Numbered from the stretch's first letter, positions 1 through 10,281 are shown. The stretch is DNA of 64,000 nucleotides from Rhynchopus euleeides (GCA_963210315.1 OY723320.1:1116001-1180000); one strand, 5' to 3'. The notes: generated by a model from the letters alone, not told the origin. A program made the numbers and translations.

Positions 1-2
1 TG

Positions 3-500
3 TCGAACACTATCGGCGTCGCCCAGACTGGCGTCAAGGAGGGCGATTGCACACCGATCGAGGTGGAGTACGCCATTGTGGGATGCCCCAGTGTCTCAAA
101 ATACACGGAGGTGGCTTTTAAGTTCACAACGAGCTCGCTGGCGCTGGTGCAGAGCACCCCTGTGCCCACGCCGGTCCCAACCCCACCCCCGACCCCTGCG
201 CCGCCTTCGCCCCCCTCGCCCCATGCTTCGACGCCTGCGCCCCCGAAAACAGACGACAACTACGTCATGCTACCCCTGTTTGTCCTGCTCGGTGTGGTCG
301 GAGTAGTCGCACTCCTCTTCGGAGGGGTGTGCCTCCGCCGCCGCCTCCGTGGGCCCCAACCCACCAACAACTCGCCAAGAGGGAAGCGGAAGAACCAGCA
401 GGCCCCGCCGCCGCACGAGGATGCGCTGCTAGACTCGCCATATGTGTGCCACGAGGCGGATATCGGGGTGCCCGACGATGAGCTGCAAATTATCGACTGA
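3..500 (+). CDS. 3' end of a single-pass membrane protein gene (partial)
   Basis: The frame is open from the window edge to a stop at 498-500, so only the last 165 codons are seen. The visible part has an extracellular-like segment with two cysteines and a Pro/Thr linker (repeats of PTPVPT and PPSPP) at about 150-250. A strong hydrophobic helix (VMLPLFVLLGVVGVV...) follows at about 264-336. After it come basic stop-transfer residues (RRRLRG) and a short polar tail ending DDELQIID. This order is that of a type I membrane protein with a short cytoplasmic tail. The acidic tail could be a sorting signal, but that is inference. The N-terminal domains lie outside the window, so the family is unknown. 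Confidence 0.7.
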   Translation, partial: SNTIGVAQTGVKEGDCTPIEVEYAIVGCPSVSKYTEVAFKFTTSSLALVQSTPVPTPVPTPPPTPAPPSPPSPHASTPAPPKTDDNYVMLPLFVLLGVVGVVALLFGGVCLRRRLRGPQPTNNSPRGKRKNQQAPPPHEDALLDSPYVCHEADIGVPDDELQIID

Positions 501-2007
501 TGAGAGAGGTAGATGGCGAGGCGGGTGGGGGGTTTTGTGGGGGTGGGTGGGTGGGGGAGTCTTGCTCGGTCAGAGGATGCAAAGGAGACACAGGCGCAGC
601 TGTGCTTCAGAGATGTGTGGCGGGCACCTTGCCCCCGCCCCTGCCCCTGGTTGCCGCCCCCCTTCGGCAACGGGTTCAAATTCAAAAAAGATGAAGAGAG
701 AGAGAGGGGGGGTGAGAGAAGGCCGTTGTCTTTGCCGCTAAGATAAGAAATAGCAAGAAACCCCTCTGCTGAAAGCACTGAGGTGGCGCCGCAGTCTGGC
801 TGCCCAGATACGCGCCAGGTGTAAACTTGTGGCCACGCTGCTCCCTGCCACCTGCGTCACACCCTGTGTCCGTGTTGGTCCATGTGGTGCGCAGTCGTGC
901 CTGGTGCGTCCTGCAATGCAAACTCAGGGAGAGCTGGGCGGAGGGGTGGCTGTGCTATGGACGGTGCCAAAGCCACACGTCGAGAGCGAGCATTGCGTGC
1001 TCAGTGCGGGATCTGCACTGCAAAAAAAATGGGAAAAAAAACAAAAGAACAAAAGAACATTGCTTCCCCCGTGTGCGTGTGTGTGTTTTCAACCCTGGTG
1101 GTGTGGTGCGGCGTGCAGTACAGTGCAGCACAGCCCGAGTCTGGCCCGTCCTTCTGATGGCGGCTTACTTATATGGGATGAGGGTGCTGTGGGGTGTGGG
1201 GTGTGAGTGTATATGCGTGATTAGGGGGCCTTGACTCTGTGTCAGAACTGTGTCCGTTTGCCTCTTCTTTGTGTCAGGCAGGCTCGCTCATTCTGCACAC
1301 AACTGCCATTCAATCATTGAGCTGGACGACCCTTCTCTCCGTGCCACACTGTTTGTTTGTGCGCCAAATCCGGGCAAAACAAAAGCAACTCCCGCAGCCT
1401 GATGAGGAGGTTGTATTTGTTGCCCAAGCGCTACTATCTTCCTGACAGGGCTCCTCCCTGTTGGAGTAAAAAGCTGTGTCGCGTTTCAAACCAGAATAGT
1501 GAGGGGGGGCAGCTTCGCCCTTTCTCACTTCTCTGCATTTCTGATCGAAAGGCCTCCATGACATGCGTGGTTCACTGCGTGCAGTCATTCCGACTCGTCC
1601 CTCCCCCCCCCCTCCCCGCCACCGTTTGCTTCACCCAACCACCCAGCTTCGCACAGCATGGAAATCATGAAGAGGGGGGGGAGGGTGCATTTGAACCCTC
1701 ACAAACGCTGTTTTGTTTGACCCCCCCACCCCCATCCCTTCCCCTCACACACACTCGCCCCACACATGTGAGTGGGGCTGAGACGTGTGAAGGCAGCACC
1801 CACACCCGCGCCCCCCCGCCCCCCCCGGAAAAGCCAAGGAATATTTGCCGTGCCTCTCTGATTCTTTTTGCTTGCGCTCAACGAAAAATCAGCCCGGATC
1901 TGCCTTTTTTTGCAGTTGCTGGGCAAGGGTGTTTCTCTTATTACAGCGAAAGGAGTACGATTTCGTCTGATTGTTTCAGCATTCTTCGTCCCGCCGCCGC
2001 CCACCCC
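501..2007. other. Non-coding stretch with low-complexity DNA
   Basis: Downstream flank of the membrane-protein gene. It holds purine/G-rich tracts (510-560, 700-720), A-runs near 1020-1050 and C-runs near 1600-1620 and 1805-1830. Open frames here have no recognisable domains and use low-complexity residues. No gene is supported. Confidence 0.5.
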
Positions 2008-2525
2008 CAAGGATGGGAATAATCCAACAACCCTGGAATATAATCCATTTAGTCCATTTACAGGGGGGGGTCAAATAAACGTACTTAGTACTACTATTCG
2101 GCGAACGCGCGGGCCTAAATCGACCTCGCCAGAAAATTAATAAATAGTTTGCGAGCGAATAGACGTACTAAGTACGTCTATTCAACTTTTCCTAAAAACG
2201 CTGTTTGCAGGGGCTCTGCGGGGCTGTTTGGTCCACCAGGGGCGCGCTGGTCACTGCTGTCGTCCGTCTCTCACTTCTTCTGCCTTCCGGTCGAGTATCC
2301 GCTCTGTTCTCGTCCTACCACTCGCCCCTCATTTGGTTTCGTACCGTTTTGATTTGTATTGCCTCCCCCCCCCCTCTGGTGCCCCCCCTGGTTGACATTC
2401 TTGTTGAGTTAGTGAAAGCATACACAGTTCATCAGAGCTGTCAGCTTCACTGTCGGTGGTTGGTTGGTGCGTTGATGCTTAAAAAAAGATGTGAAAAGGG
2501 CAAGCCACAACCAGCACGCCCCAAC

Positions 2526-3929
2526 TTACTTCTTCTTGGGCTTGCTGGGGCAAGTCTGCATGTTGTGCCCAGGCTTCCTACACCCTTTGCAGAGCCTGCG
2601 GTGTTTGTTGGGAGTCTGGGTGGTCGGGGACGCTGCGCGCTTCTTTTCGGAGGACTGGGAGGACTGGGAAGGCTGTGTCTGTGTGAGAGAGTTCACACGA
2701 ACCGGCTTCGCCCATGCCAAGATGCTTGTCTGTTGGGTTGGCTGAGACACAACTTTCTTTTGGGTGGACTGCTTCTCTGTGCTCTCTTTTGCCTTCCCGT
2801 CCAACCCAGGTTCAAGGTCCGCACCACCAGCCTCAGGGGATGTTTCTGTGCTTGGTGCGAAGGTGAGGTCCGGACAAAGGGAGCTCTTCACGAACCCGTC
2901 CTCCTCACCCGACACCTTCAGCACGTACCCCATATCCCGCAAGCGCTGGGCTACCACCTCCCCCCTCACACTTTCCACCGACTTTCCCCAAACAGCTCCA
3001 ACAGAGGTGCACATGGCCTCGCGGTACCACCTCTCTGTGAAGCGACAATCCTGGCGAAAACCTTCGGCTGTTGATTTCTTTATCTCGAGACGGGCTTTGT
3101 CCTTGAGCCCTTCCAGGTGAGTGTGGAAGGCAGCCTTGAATGGTGCAAATGCATGCACATCAAGGTACTGCACTGTTCCTGTCAACCCACCTGGAATGAC
3201 CGCTGACTTCGCCCCCGTCTTCCTGTGCAAGTACGCAACATTTTTTGGTGCAATGTGTGTTGTCGCCGAGTCATAAATGACAAGCACGTTTTTGTTTTTG
3301 CAAATGGGGGCCAAGACGCTGTCAATCCACCACCGCCACTCGGCTTCTTTGACCCAGCCGGTTTTCTGGAAAGTACAGTTAACCCCCGAGTCTTTGTGAA
3401 TCTGATGCTCCTCCTTCTTTATCCTCTCGCCCGCACCTTTAAAAACGATCGACTGCTTTGTCGCAAGAATGGTCCTGTCTTTCACACTGAACGTGACAGC
3501 ACCAATCAACGTGGCAAATCTATTTTTTCCAGCATCGGTATCGACCACGATGTTGGTGTCAGTGGTGTAGCACAACAGTTTGTCCCTGCGGGTAGAGCTC
3601 TTGTACAAGGCAGACTCATCCACATTCACAACCAGGTCAAAAGTACCAAAGGGGTTGTGCAGCAGCTCGGACCCGATGGAGAGGCGTCTGATGGTGGACC
3701 AGAAGCTGTGCAACTGGACCCGGGCTTTTTCAAGAGAAAGCTTGGCAATGCGCGAAGTACGAAATTGAAACTTGTTTCTCCTGGCCCAACCGTCGATCCA
3801 CTCCACCGAAGCCTGGAAGCCTTTCGGGAAGGGAACAAAGGACATGGCAAGCTCCTTGATTTTGCGGCGCGTCGTTGGCAAGTCGTTCTTCCGCCGTTCT
3901 CCCACTTCTTTAAGCACGTGGGCCTCCAC
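2526..3929 (-). CDS. Pogo/Tigger-like DDE transposase with CCHC zinc knuckle
   Basis: The 467-residue open frame shows the usual order of a pogo-type transposase. A CENP-B-like helix-turn-helix lies at about 18-62 (TRRKIKELA ... SVEWIDGWARRNKF). The DDE_1 core follows, with D104 in VNVDESALY, D220 in VLVIYDSATTH and D257 in GTVQYLDVHAFAPFK, a 36-residue gap between the last two. The C-terminal third is Ser/Thr/Gln-rich and ends in a CX2CX4HX4C zinc knuckle (CKGCRKPGHNMQTC). The enzyme would cut and paste the surrounding TIR element at TA sites. The 3929 start is a GTG and is probably not the true start. A related frame continues upstream (about 3935-4010, ending ...GEVVFL) but is one base out of phase across a T-run near 3933. 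This copy therefore looks frameshifted near its N-terminus, or contains a small intron there. Confidence 0.85.
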   Translation of the reverse strand: MEAHVLKEVGERRKNDLPTTRRKIKELAMSFVPFPKGFQASVEWIDGWARRNKFQFRTSRIAKLSLEKARVQLHSFWSTIRRLSIGSELLHNPFGTFDLVVNVDESALYKSSTRRDKLLCYTTDTNIVVDTDAGKNRFATLIGAVTFSVKDRTILATKQSIVFKGAGERIKKEEHQIHKDSGVNCTFQKTGWVKEAEWRWWIDSVLAPICKNKNVLVIYDSATTHIAPKNVAYLHRKTGAKSAVIPGGLTGTVQYLDVHAFAPFKAAFHTHLEGLKDKARLEIKKSTAEGFRQDCRFTERWYREAMCTSVGAVWGKSVESVRGEVVAQRLRDMGYVLKVSGEEDGFVKSSLCPDLTFAPSTETSPEAGGADLEPGLDGKAKESTEKQSTQKKVVSQPTQQTSILAWAKPVRVNSLTQTQPSQSSQSSEKKRAASPTTQTPNKHRRLCKGCRKPGHNMQTCPSKPKKK

Positions 3930-4409
3930 CTCAGGAAAGAAACACGACCTCCCCCTCCCCGCCTTTCTTTTGGCATGTGTTTTTCCGCAGCTGGTCCTCG
4001 AAGGCTACATCTATGGTGAGGTGTGTCTGGGGCCATCCGTCCACATCTTCTCGTTGGTGGTAGGGACTGCGGACGCCGTAGATGAGGAGTCGTTTAATGC
4101 GCGCCGCTCTTCAGCAGTGATTTTGACGCCTCTGGACCCCAGGAGTTTGCGGGTTTCCGGTTTTGCGGTCTTCAGCAGTGGTTCTGATGCCTCTGGACCG
4201 CAGGAGTTTGCGGGTTCGCTGGTTTCCCGTCCGTATGTGTCTGAGGGGGGATGCCCCGATTCCCTTCGTCACGACATATCTTTGAGCGTAGGTCACTTCC
4301 CCCCTCTACGGACCCCGTGCACCCTGGTTCCCCTAAGTGGCACCAATAGACCCCGTTGTCCCCATTCCTTGCCCCAAAGTTTGCAGATTTGTGTGTCTCC
4401 AAAAAGAAA

Positions 4410-4569
4410 GAGTCCGGGTTTTGTTTGTGCGCACGAGCGGCAGTGTGTTGTGGCCCCTGTGAAGGGCGTTGCTGTGATAAAAGTGGTTTTGTGTTGCTCA
4501 CTCAAAACACACTGCGCGCGGGTACGCTCCCACTGACTCTTTCGCTGTGACAAGCAAGCTTGTTTGGGC
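4410..4569 (+). repeat. 160-bp dispersed element, copy 1 (empty site known)
   Basis: This block runs from GAGTCCGGG to TTTGGGC. It is absent from the otherwise matching place in pogo copy 2 (about 19313), where the flanking AAAAAGAAA and ATCTC are directly joined. The same 160 bp occurs in the opposite orientation at 14112-14271. Both sites are in A/T runs (AAA or TTTT on both sides), suggesting a 3-4-bp duplication. There are no terminal inverted repeats and no ORF. It is probably a short non-autonomous mobile element, a SINE-like or other type. Confidence 0.7.
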
Positions 4570-4761
4570 AAAAATCTCAAAAAAAACGAAAAATTTCCCC
4601 AAAAAAAAGGGTGAAAAGTAAGTACTACTATTCAACGGCCCAACGTGCCCCAGAGCCCCAAAAAAATAAGTACTACTATTCGGCTAAGTACTACTATTCA
4701 ACTAAGTACGTTTATTTGACCCCCCCCTGTAATCCATTTAATCCAGGATTTAATCCAGCAT

Positions 4762-5093
4762 TTAATCCCACTGCAGGTGCTTCCAGGCCCTACCACCAGG
4801 TCGGTGCCGGTGGATCGTGGTCAACTTATGGACCTTCTCTGGCTGGAGCCTGTTGCGCCTCTTCTCAGACTGCCAGCCCACACAGCTGAAGATACGCTCC
4901 TGTGCGGCTGTTCCTGCTGGACATCGGCCCGGGCTGCACCCCACCCTGCGAGGGTGGACTCCGGCACAAGGCGACTGAATGTCAGCCACCAGTGCTCAGG
5001 CGGATCCACACACGGGACCACAGTTCCTCCACTCGTCTGGTCGGACCTGACTGTGCCGGGGATGAAGATGTTGAACACATGCAATGCCAACAC
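4762..5093 (-). pseudogene. hAT transposase C-terminal dimerisation fragment
   Basis: Read on the minus strand, one frame gives PAGTAAQERIFSCVG followed by KRRNRLQPEKVHKL. This matches the hallmark hAT C-terminal motif (…SAASERIFS…G…KKRNRL.PE.V..L). Just upstream, in a different frame, PEHWWLTFSRLVPES..LAGWG resembles the preceding WW...P.L..LA block. The two blocks are in different frames, so the gene is decayed by at least one frameshift. The N-terminal and catalytic regions are absent. Confidence 0.7.
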
Positions 5094-5809
5094 GTCAATC
5101 GAAGCACGTCAAGGGGCATTTGCGCTTTGGTATTACGGCAACCTTCGTCATTTTTCAGCGAGCCAAGCTGGAAATGCACCCAAAATGCCCTCGCTGGCAC
5201 CCCGCAGCACAAACCCCCAAAGGCATGGATTAAATAGCAAAATCCAGGCGAATAAAATCCATTTAATCCATTTAATCCACGAGTTTAATCCATGAATATA
5301 ATCCAGGGGTGCCATCCTTGCCCACCCCCCCCCCCCCCCTGCACCCAATTTGCATCGGCAGATGACGTGGTAGTGCAAGGACCCAGCTCAGTCGAATCCT
5401 CGTCCCTACTTGCCAGCCAAAATGAGTGATTTGACGCCTGATAATGGGAACCAAAAAAAACAACGTTTATACGCGCCTAGGGGCGGCTGACTCCTCGGAA
5501 TGCCATCTGAACATCTGTTGCAACGACACGACACAGCATCTGGGGGGGCCCCCCCTCGAGTAGTCGTATTTCGACGACTCCGAATCCAAGCCCGATACCC
5601 GGCTCCCGTGTCCTGCGTGCCTCTGGGGGGGGGAGGGTGTGGGAGGCGGTGAGGGGAGGGGAGGGGGAAAGCGAGAGTGTGTTGCCTGGAATCCTGGATT
5701 GACATGCATGGGGGGAGGGGGGGGTGGGGGGGGGGGGCAAACACCCCCAGACCCTGACAGCCTCTCCCCCCCCCCACTGCTGTTGGCCGGAAAAAACACT
5801 GGATTTCAG

Positions 5810-5880
5810 ACACAACCTGCATAACGAGTGAAGGGTGATCATTCTTGTGCTCCCTTCAAATTCGATTTCACTACCCCCCC
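5810..5880 (+). repeat. Dispersed repeat with GTGAAGGGTGATCAT core and pyrimidine tail
   Basis: The segment from TTTCAGACACAACC through CATAACGAGTGAAGGG and CTTGTGCTCCCTTC recurs at 49083-49150. Weaker versions are at 6762-6800, 11128-11150 and 40830-40885. All end in a C/T-rich run. It is not coding. Confidence 0.6.
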
Positions 5881-6168
5881 CCACTGCTGTTGGGATCTCG
5901 GGCAGTTTTTCGGCAGGACATGCCTCAAGAACACAGGTGCGGTGGCGGTGGTGGGTGACCCCTGCTGCTCTCGTCCTGCACGTTTTGCTTCCATTTTGTG
6001 TTGTGCGTGTGCCCGCTTCCACACCCACACGCGCCCCGCTGAAAGCCGGTGTCGTGGGTGAGGGGAGCAAGAGGGCCTTGCGCCTGCCCAACAAGGGTAT
6101 GAACGGGAGTGTGGGGGGCGAAAAGTATCACTGCTTCACCATTCAGCAGCAACCGCTTTTTAGCCTGT

Positions 6169-6266
6169 GGGGGCCTTCGCTGGTCGACAAACTTCGTCAG
6201 TTTTCAGCCAATTCAACAGGAAATGCACCAAAATGCACTAACGATCACCCCGTAGCGAAGACCCCC
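6169..6266 (+). mobile_element. 98-bp MITE, ends GGGGGYCTTCGCT, copy 1
   Basis: The inverted ends are GGGGGCCTTCGCT and AGCGAAGACCCCC. The interior (TGGTCGACAAACTTCGTCAG...) matches 26817-26921 almost throughout. A degenerate relative of the interior lies at 5145-5205. The element is too short to encode anything. Confidence 0.7.
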
Positions 6267-6321
6267 TGTATTTTGTTTTTAAGCACACTCGTGTGAGCGG
6301 AAAGCGCCCCACCACAGCTGC

Positions 6322-6490
6322 AACCAAACGTGCTCTATACACTAACCCCACCCTTCATCAGGCTCAGGGTGTGATCAGTTCAGGGTTTTGTGTGTAGAAG
6401 CGTCAACGCAACAAACAAAAGGAAATTCATCAGAGCGGTTGTAGCTGTGAAGTGATAGGGCGCTTTGTTGATGCGTTGACGCTTCTACAC
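6322..6490 (+). repeat. Dispersed repeat with GAAGCGTCAACGC inverted pair
   Basis: The left part (CAACCAAACGTGCTCT ... TTCATCAGGCTCAGGG) recurs at 12625-12700 and 48812-48905. The right part is an inverted pair, GTGTAGAAGCGTCAACGC and GCGTTGACGCTTCTACAC (6392-6490). Half-copies of the GAAGCGTCAACGCATCAA unit lie at 12685-12765, 30296-30370 and, inverted, 25200-25290. Confidence 0.6.
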
Positions 6491-7352
6491 TAAAAAATGC
6501 AAGACGAAACGAAAATCTTCTCGGAGCTACGTATGGACGACGTAGGTAGGCCTTGCCGCCCTCCCTCCAGTGAGGTGTGTTAGGAATGATGCGTCTGTAC
6601 CCCGGTGGGCACAACGTTGCAGCTGCAGCGCAATTCTGGCAACACGGTGTGCACACGCCGGCTGCAGGCCCAACAAGAGAGACCAACAGGGAAAGAGATC
6701 CGGGGTAACCCGTTCGCTCCGTGCCACTGCGCGCCAACCCACCCCCCCCCCCCCCCCCCCCCCGAGTGAATCGAGATCATCCTTGTGCTCCCTTTTTAAA
6801 TTTTTACTTTGTTAGTTCGGCGTAGCCAACTGGGGAAACTTTCTGTGCCTTTAGCTGGATCGTGCGTCCCCACTCACACCACTTCATCAGACCGGGGAGT
6901 GGTGTACACAAAGAGTGGGGTCTGCGTTCCAACAAAACAACTTTCGGCAGTAATTGGTTTGTTGTCTCGTTTTGCTGTCACTTTACGATCCAGCGGGGGC
7001 ACAGATAGTTTTCTATTTCAATACCCCCTTATCCCCTACCACACCACACCACACCAAACCCAAGTCACCCGCTCGTCAGTGGGGGGGGGGGGGGGAAGGA
7101 CGTCGCCCCCTCTCCCTACTTTTCTCACCTCATTGAAGCCAAATCGGGGGGGGGGGTCCCAAACAGGGACGGGAGGGGGGGGGAGGGGAGGGGCTGCCCT
7201 GTCTCGCCCCCGCGCTGCATGGGTGGGGGGAGGGGGGGGGAGGGGAGGATGTTGTGAACCACGAGATCCTTCCTCAAAGACAGCGCATGGTATTTTCCAA
7301 CAAACCTTAAAAAAATAAGGAAACAGGGGTGGGGGGGGGGGTGAACTTCGCT

Positions 7353-7674
7353 CACGGTGGACTCCCACACGTCAGGGTGCACCTTTTTGGGATATCGGAA
7401 TATCGGGGGTCCAGACCCCCGCGAGTGGGGGTCTGGACCCCCGCGAGCGGGGGTATGGACCCCGCTCGCGGGGGTCGTCTGGGCACCAAAAATAGCAGGG
7501 CAGACTCCCGCTAGCGGGGGTCCAGACCCCCGACAGCGGGGGTCCAGACCCCCACTCGCGGGGGTCCAGACTCCCGCTAGCGGGGGTCCATACCCCCGCT
7601 CGCGGGGGTCCAGACCCCCACTCGCCCAGACCCCCGCCCCAGACCCCCGCTCCAGGGGGTGGGAGTCCACCGTG
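7353..7674. mobile_element. 322-bp CACGGTG-ended element filled with a palindromic minisatellite
   Basis: The ends are CACGGTGGACTCCCAC and its mirror GTGGGAGTCCACCGTG. The dinucleotide CT is repeated on both sides (7351-7352, 7675-7676). The interior from 7396 to 7655 is a tandem run of GGGGGTCCAGACCCCC-type units in alternating orientation, which would fold into hairpins. It shares CACGGTG ends and a 2-bp target duplication with the elements at 23761-26695 and 55405-56827. It is non-coding and non-autonomous. Confidence 0.75.
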
Positions 7675-7788
7675 CTCTAAAGTGACACACAAAAAAGTGA
7701 GCTGTGTCTGACAAATTGCAGGCTGCAACACCTGACAACACTTTGACACATTTGGTGGGGGTTAAAGAAGGTTACCCCCCCCCCCCTA

Positions 7789-8935
7789 GGGGGGGTCAAA
7801 TGCCACCCTTTTACGTGGACAAACACGATTTTTCAAAAAACCGGCGCAGAGGCCCCAAAGCCCCCGTAAACCCTCCAAACCCCCCCAGATCGGTCCGGAA
7901 ACCCATCGAACCCCACTTTTCCACCATTCCGGGCACCTCAGGTGCCCGAATTGGGGTACCTAAATTTTGTGCCACCGTTTGGTACCGGACAGTGCCACTG
8001 TGTGGGAGGTTGGAAAAGAAAATGCCCCAACACACCACATCTGAGGGTTGCAATGCATGTTGCTTGCCAACCACGTCATCCGGTGGGTGTCAGGCGCTAT
8101 GTAGGTGGCATTAGCCAGGTCTTCGATGTGTTCTGGCTTGTATATATACCTCCCTGCCACCATGCACCGGGAGGCTGCCTGTAGGTACGGAACAGTCCAG
8201 ATGGTCGTGTGATTCCTGTGCAGCAGTGCTCCACAACCGGGATGTGTTGACAACGACTGTTGCAACACGAGCTGTACATTCCGGGAACACATGAAGTGCG
8301 CTGTCGTGGTACCCATTGTGCCAGAATTGGTAGTTGCTGCGGTCTACTTTGCCTGGCCCAAGAGCACTGGTACTGAACGGTGCAATATGCGTGGCGAGGT
8401 GAATACAACGGAAGCGCGCAAAGTCAATACAGCTCTCGGATGGCGGGTGGTGGTGCCACTAGTGTGTGACGTTCACTCGAGGATACAACGCATCACAATG
8501 AATCAGCAACCGTGGACCGAGTACAATACGCTCTCTGTGGCTGGTGTGGGGGACAAAGGCAGTGCCTGTGCCGCAGGCAGGGAGGTATATATACAAGCCA
8601 GAACACATCGAAGACCTGGCTAATGCCACCTACATAGCGCCTGACACCCACCGGATGACGTGGTTGGCAAGCAACATGCATTGCAACCCTCAGATGTGGT
8701 GTGTTGGGGCATTTTCTTTTCCAACCTCCCACACAGTGGCACTGTCCGGTACCAAACGGTGGCACAAAATTTAGGTACCCCAATTCGGGCACCTGAGGTG
8801 CCCGGAATGGTGGAAAAGTGGGGTTCGATGGGTTTCCGGACCGATCTGGGGGGGTTTGGAGGGTTTACGGGGGCTTTGGGGCCTCTGCGCCGGTTTTTTG
8901 AAAAATCGTGTTTGTCACCCCCATTTGACCCCCCC
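7789..8935 (+). mobile_element. 1.15-kb palindromic TA-flanked element, copy A
   Basis: The outer ends read GGGGGGGTCAAATG and mirror CATTTGACCCCCC. TA lies on both sides (7787-7788, 8936-8937). The inverted arms are about 350 bp each (to about 8157 and from about 8577) and enclose a unique centre of about 420 bp. The small open frames in it are mirrored in both arms and show no known domain. It is probably a non-autonomous Tc1/mariner-type element. It belongs with copy E (49510) by shared variants such as GTATATATACC and AACAGTCC. Confidence 0.85.
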
Positions 8936-8952
8936 TACCCCCCCCCCCCCTA

Positions 8953-10100
8953 GGGGGGGTCAAATGCCACCCTTTTACGTGGACAAACACGATTTTTCAA
9001 AAAACCGGCGCAGAGGCCCCAAAGCCCCCGTAAACCCTCCAAACCCCCCCAGATCGGTCCGGAAACCCATCGAACCCCACTTTTCCACCATTCCGGGCAC
9101 CTCAGGTGCCCGAATTGGGGTACCTAAATTTTGTGCCACCGTTTGGTACCGTACAGTGCCACTGTGTGGGAGGTTGGAAAAGAAAATGCCCCAACACACC
9201 ACATCTGAGGGTTGCAATGCATGTTGCTTGCCAACCACGTCATCCGGTGGGTGTCAGGCGCTATGTAGGTGGCATGAGCCAGGTCTTCGATGAGTTCTGG
9301 CTTGTATATGTACCTCCCTGCCACCATGCACCGGGAGGCTGCCTGTAGGTACGGAACAAGTCCAGATGGTCGTGTGATTCCTGTGCAGCAGTGCTCCACA
9401 ACCGGGATGTGTTGACAACGACTGTTGCAACACGAGCTGTACATTCCGGGAACACACGAAGTGCGCTGTCGTGGTACCCATTGTGCCAGAATTGGTAGTT
9501 GCTGCGGTCTACTTTGCCTGGCCCAAGAGCACTGGTACTGAACGGTGCAATATGCGTGGCGAGGTGAATGCAACGGAAGGGCGCAAAGTCAATACAGCTC
9601 TCGGATGGCGGGTGGTGGTGCCACTAGTGTGTGACGTTCACTCGAGGATACAACGCATCACAATGAATCAGCAACCGTGGACCGAGTACAATACGCTCTC
9701 TGTGGCTGGTGTGGGGGACAAAGGCAGTGCCTGTGCCGCAGGCAGGGAGGTACATATACAAGCCAGAACACATCGAAGACCTGGCTCATGCCACCTACAT
9801 AGCGCCTGACACCCACCGGATGACGTGGTTGGCAAGCAACATGCATTGCAACCCTCAGATGTGGTGTGTTGGGGCATTTTCTTTTCCAACCTCCCACACA
9901 GTGGCACTGTCCGGTACCAAACGGTGGCACAAAATTTAGGTACCCCAATTCGGGCACCTGAGGTGCCCGGAATGGTGGAAAAGTGGGGTTCGATGGGTTT
10001 CCGGACCGATCTGGGGGGGTTTGGAGGGTTTACGGGGGCTTTGGGGCCTCTGCGCCGGTTTTTTGAAAAATCGTGTTTGTCACCCCCATTTGACCCCCCC
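8953..10100 (+). mobile_element. 1.15-kb palindromic TA-flanked element, copy B
   Basis: Same structure and orientation as copy A, 17 bp downstream, with a C-run and TA between them. Both flanks are C-runs. It differs from copy A at scattered sites (GTATATGTACC, AACAAGTCC) that it shares with copy D. The arms differ at a few positions, for example GGTACCGTACAG in the left arm against CTGTCCGGTACC in the right. Confidence 0.85.
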
Positions 10101-10281
10101 TACCCCCCCCCCCCCCCCCTGTCCCTGCTCCCTTCGGAACACGACACGGTAGTCGGGTCTCGGACTCCCCCCCCACCCCTATTTCACTCCAGCCCTTTGA
10201 GGCTGGACTGTCCAGCAGTTCGAAGAGAACACTTCCAAAAAAAACTATTGTTGCATCCCCCCCCCACCCCCCCCCCCCCCC

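Larger units (their letters stand above)
2061..4729 (-). mobile_element. Pogo-like (Tc1/mariner superfamily) transposon, copy 1
   Basis: TIRs start CAGGGGGGGGTCAAATAAACG at the left end and are mirrored at 4709-4729. Subterminal repeats of AAGTACTACTATTC occur inside both ends. The flanking dinucleotide TA is duplicated (2059-2060, 4730-4731). The element carries a transposase ORF with a DDD triad (2526-3929, minus). It is nested inside the hAT remnant. Compared with copy 2 at 17775-19474 it has two extra pieces: a tandem duplication of about 60 bp near 4110-4210 and a 160-bp insertion at 4410-4569. Confidence 0.88.
2008..5320 (-). mobile_element. hAT-superfamily DNA transposon remnant, split by a pogo insertion
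   Basis: The ends are inverted repeats beginning CAAGGATGG (2008; mirrored at 5312-5320) with a second inverted block CCTGGAWTATA just inside. The element is flanked by a perfect 8-bp direct repeat CCCACCCC (2000-2007 and 5321-5328), as expected for hAT. Subterminal AATCCATTTA motifs repeat on both sides. A pogo-like element occupies 2061-4729, so the hAT part itself is only about 640 bp. It retains a piece of transposase C-terminus on the minus strand (4762-5093). It is non-autonomous and older than the pogo insertion. Confidence 0.8.
5321..7350. other. Non-coding stretch with dispersed repeats
   Basis: Long C/G runs (5322-5338, 5620-5780, 6738-6765, 7080-7340) dominate. No open frame shows a recognisable domain. 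Separate dispersed repeats inside it are listed individually (5810-5880, 6169-6266, 6322-6490). Confidence 0.5.

Noticed and set aside
1357-2022. 221-codon open frame
   Set aside because: Low-complexity Pro/Thr-rich translation of C-rich intergenic DNA, ending in the hAT element.
8291-8623. 110-codon frame in the centre of the palindromic elements as a transposase
   Set aside because: No helix-turn-helix or DDE residues. The frame looks conserved only because the copies are nearly identical, and it extends into the inverted arm.
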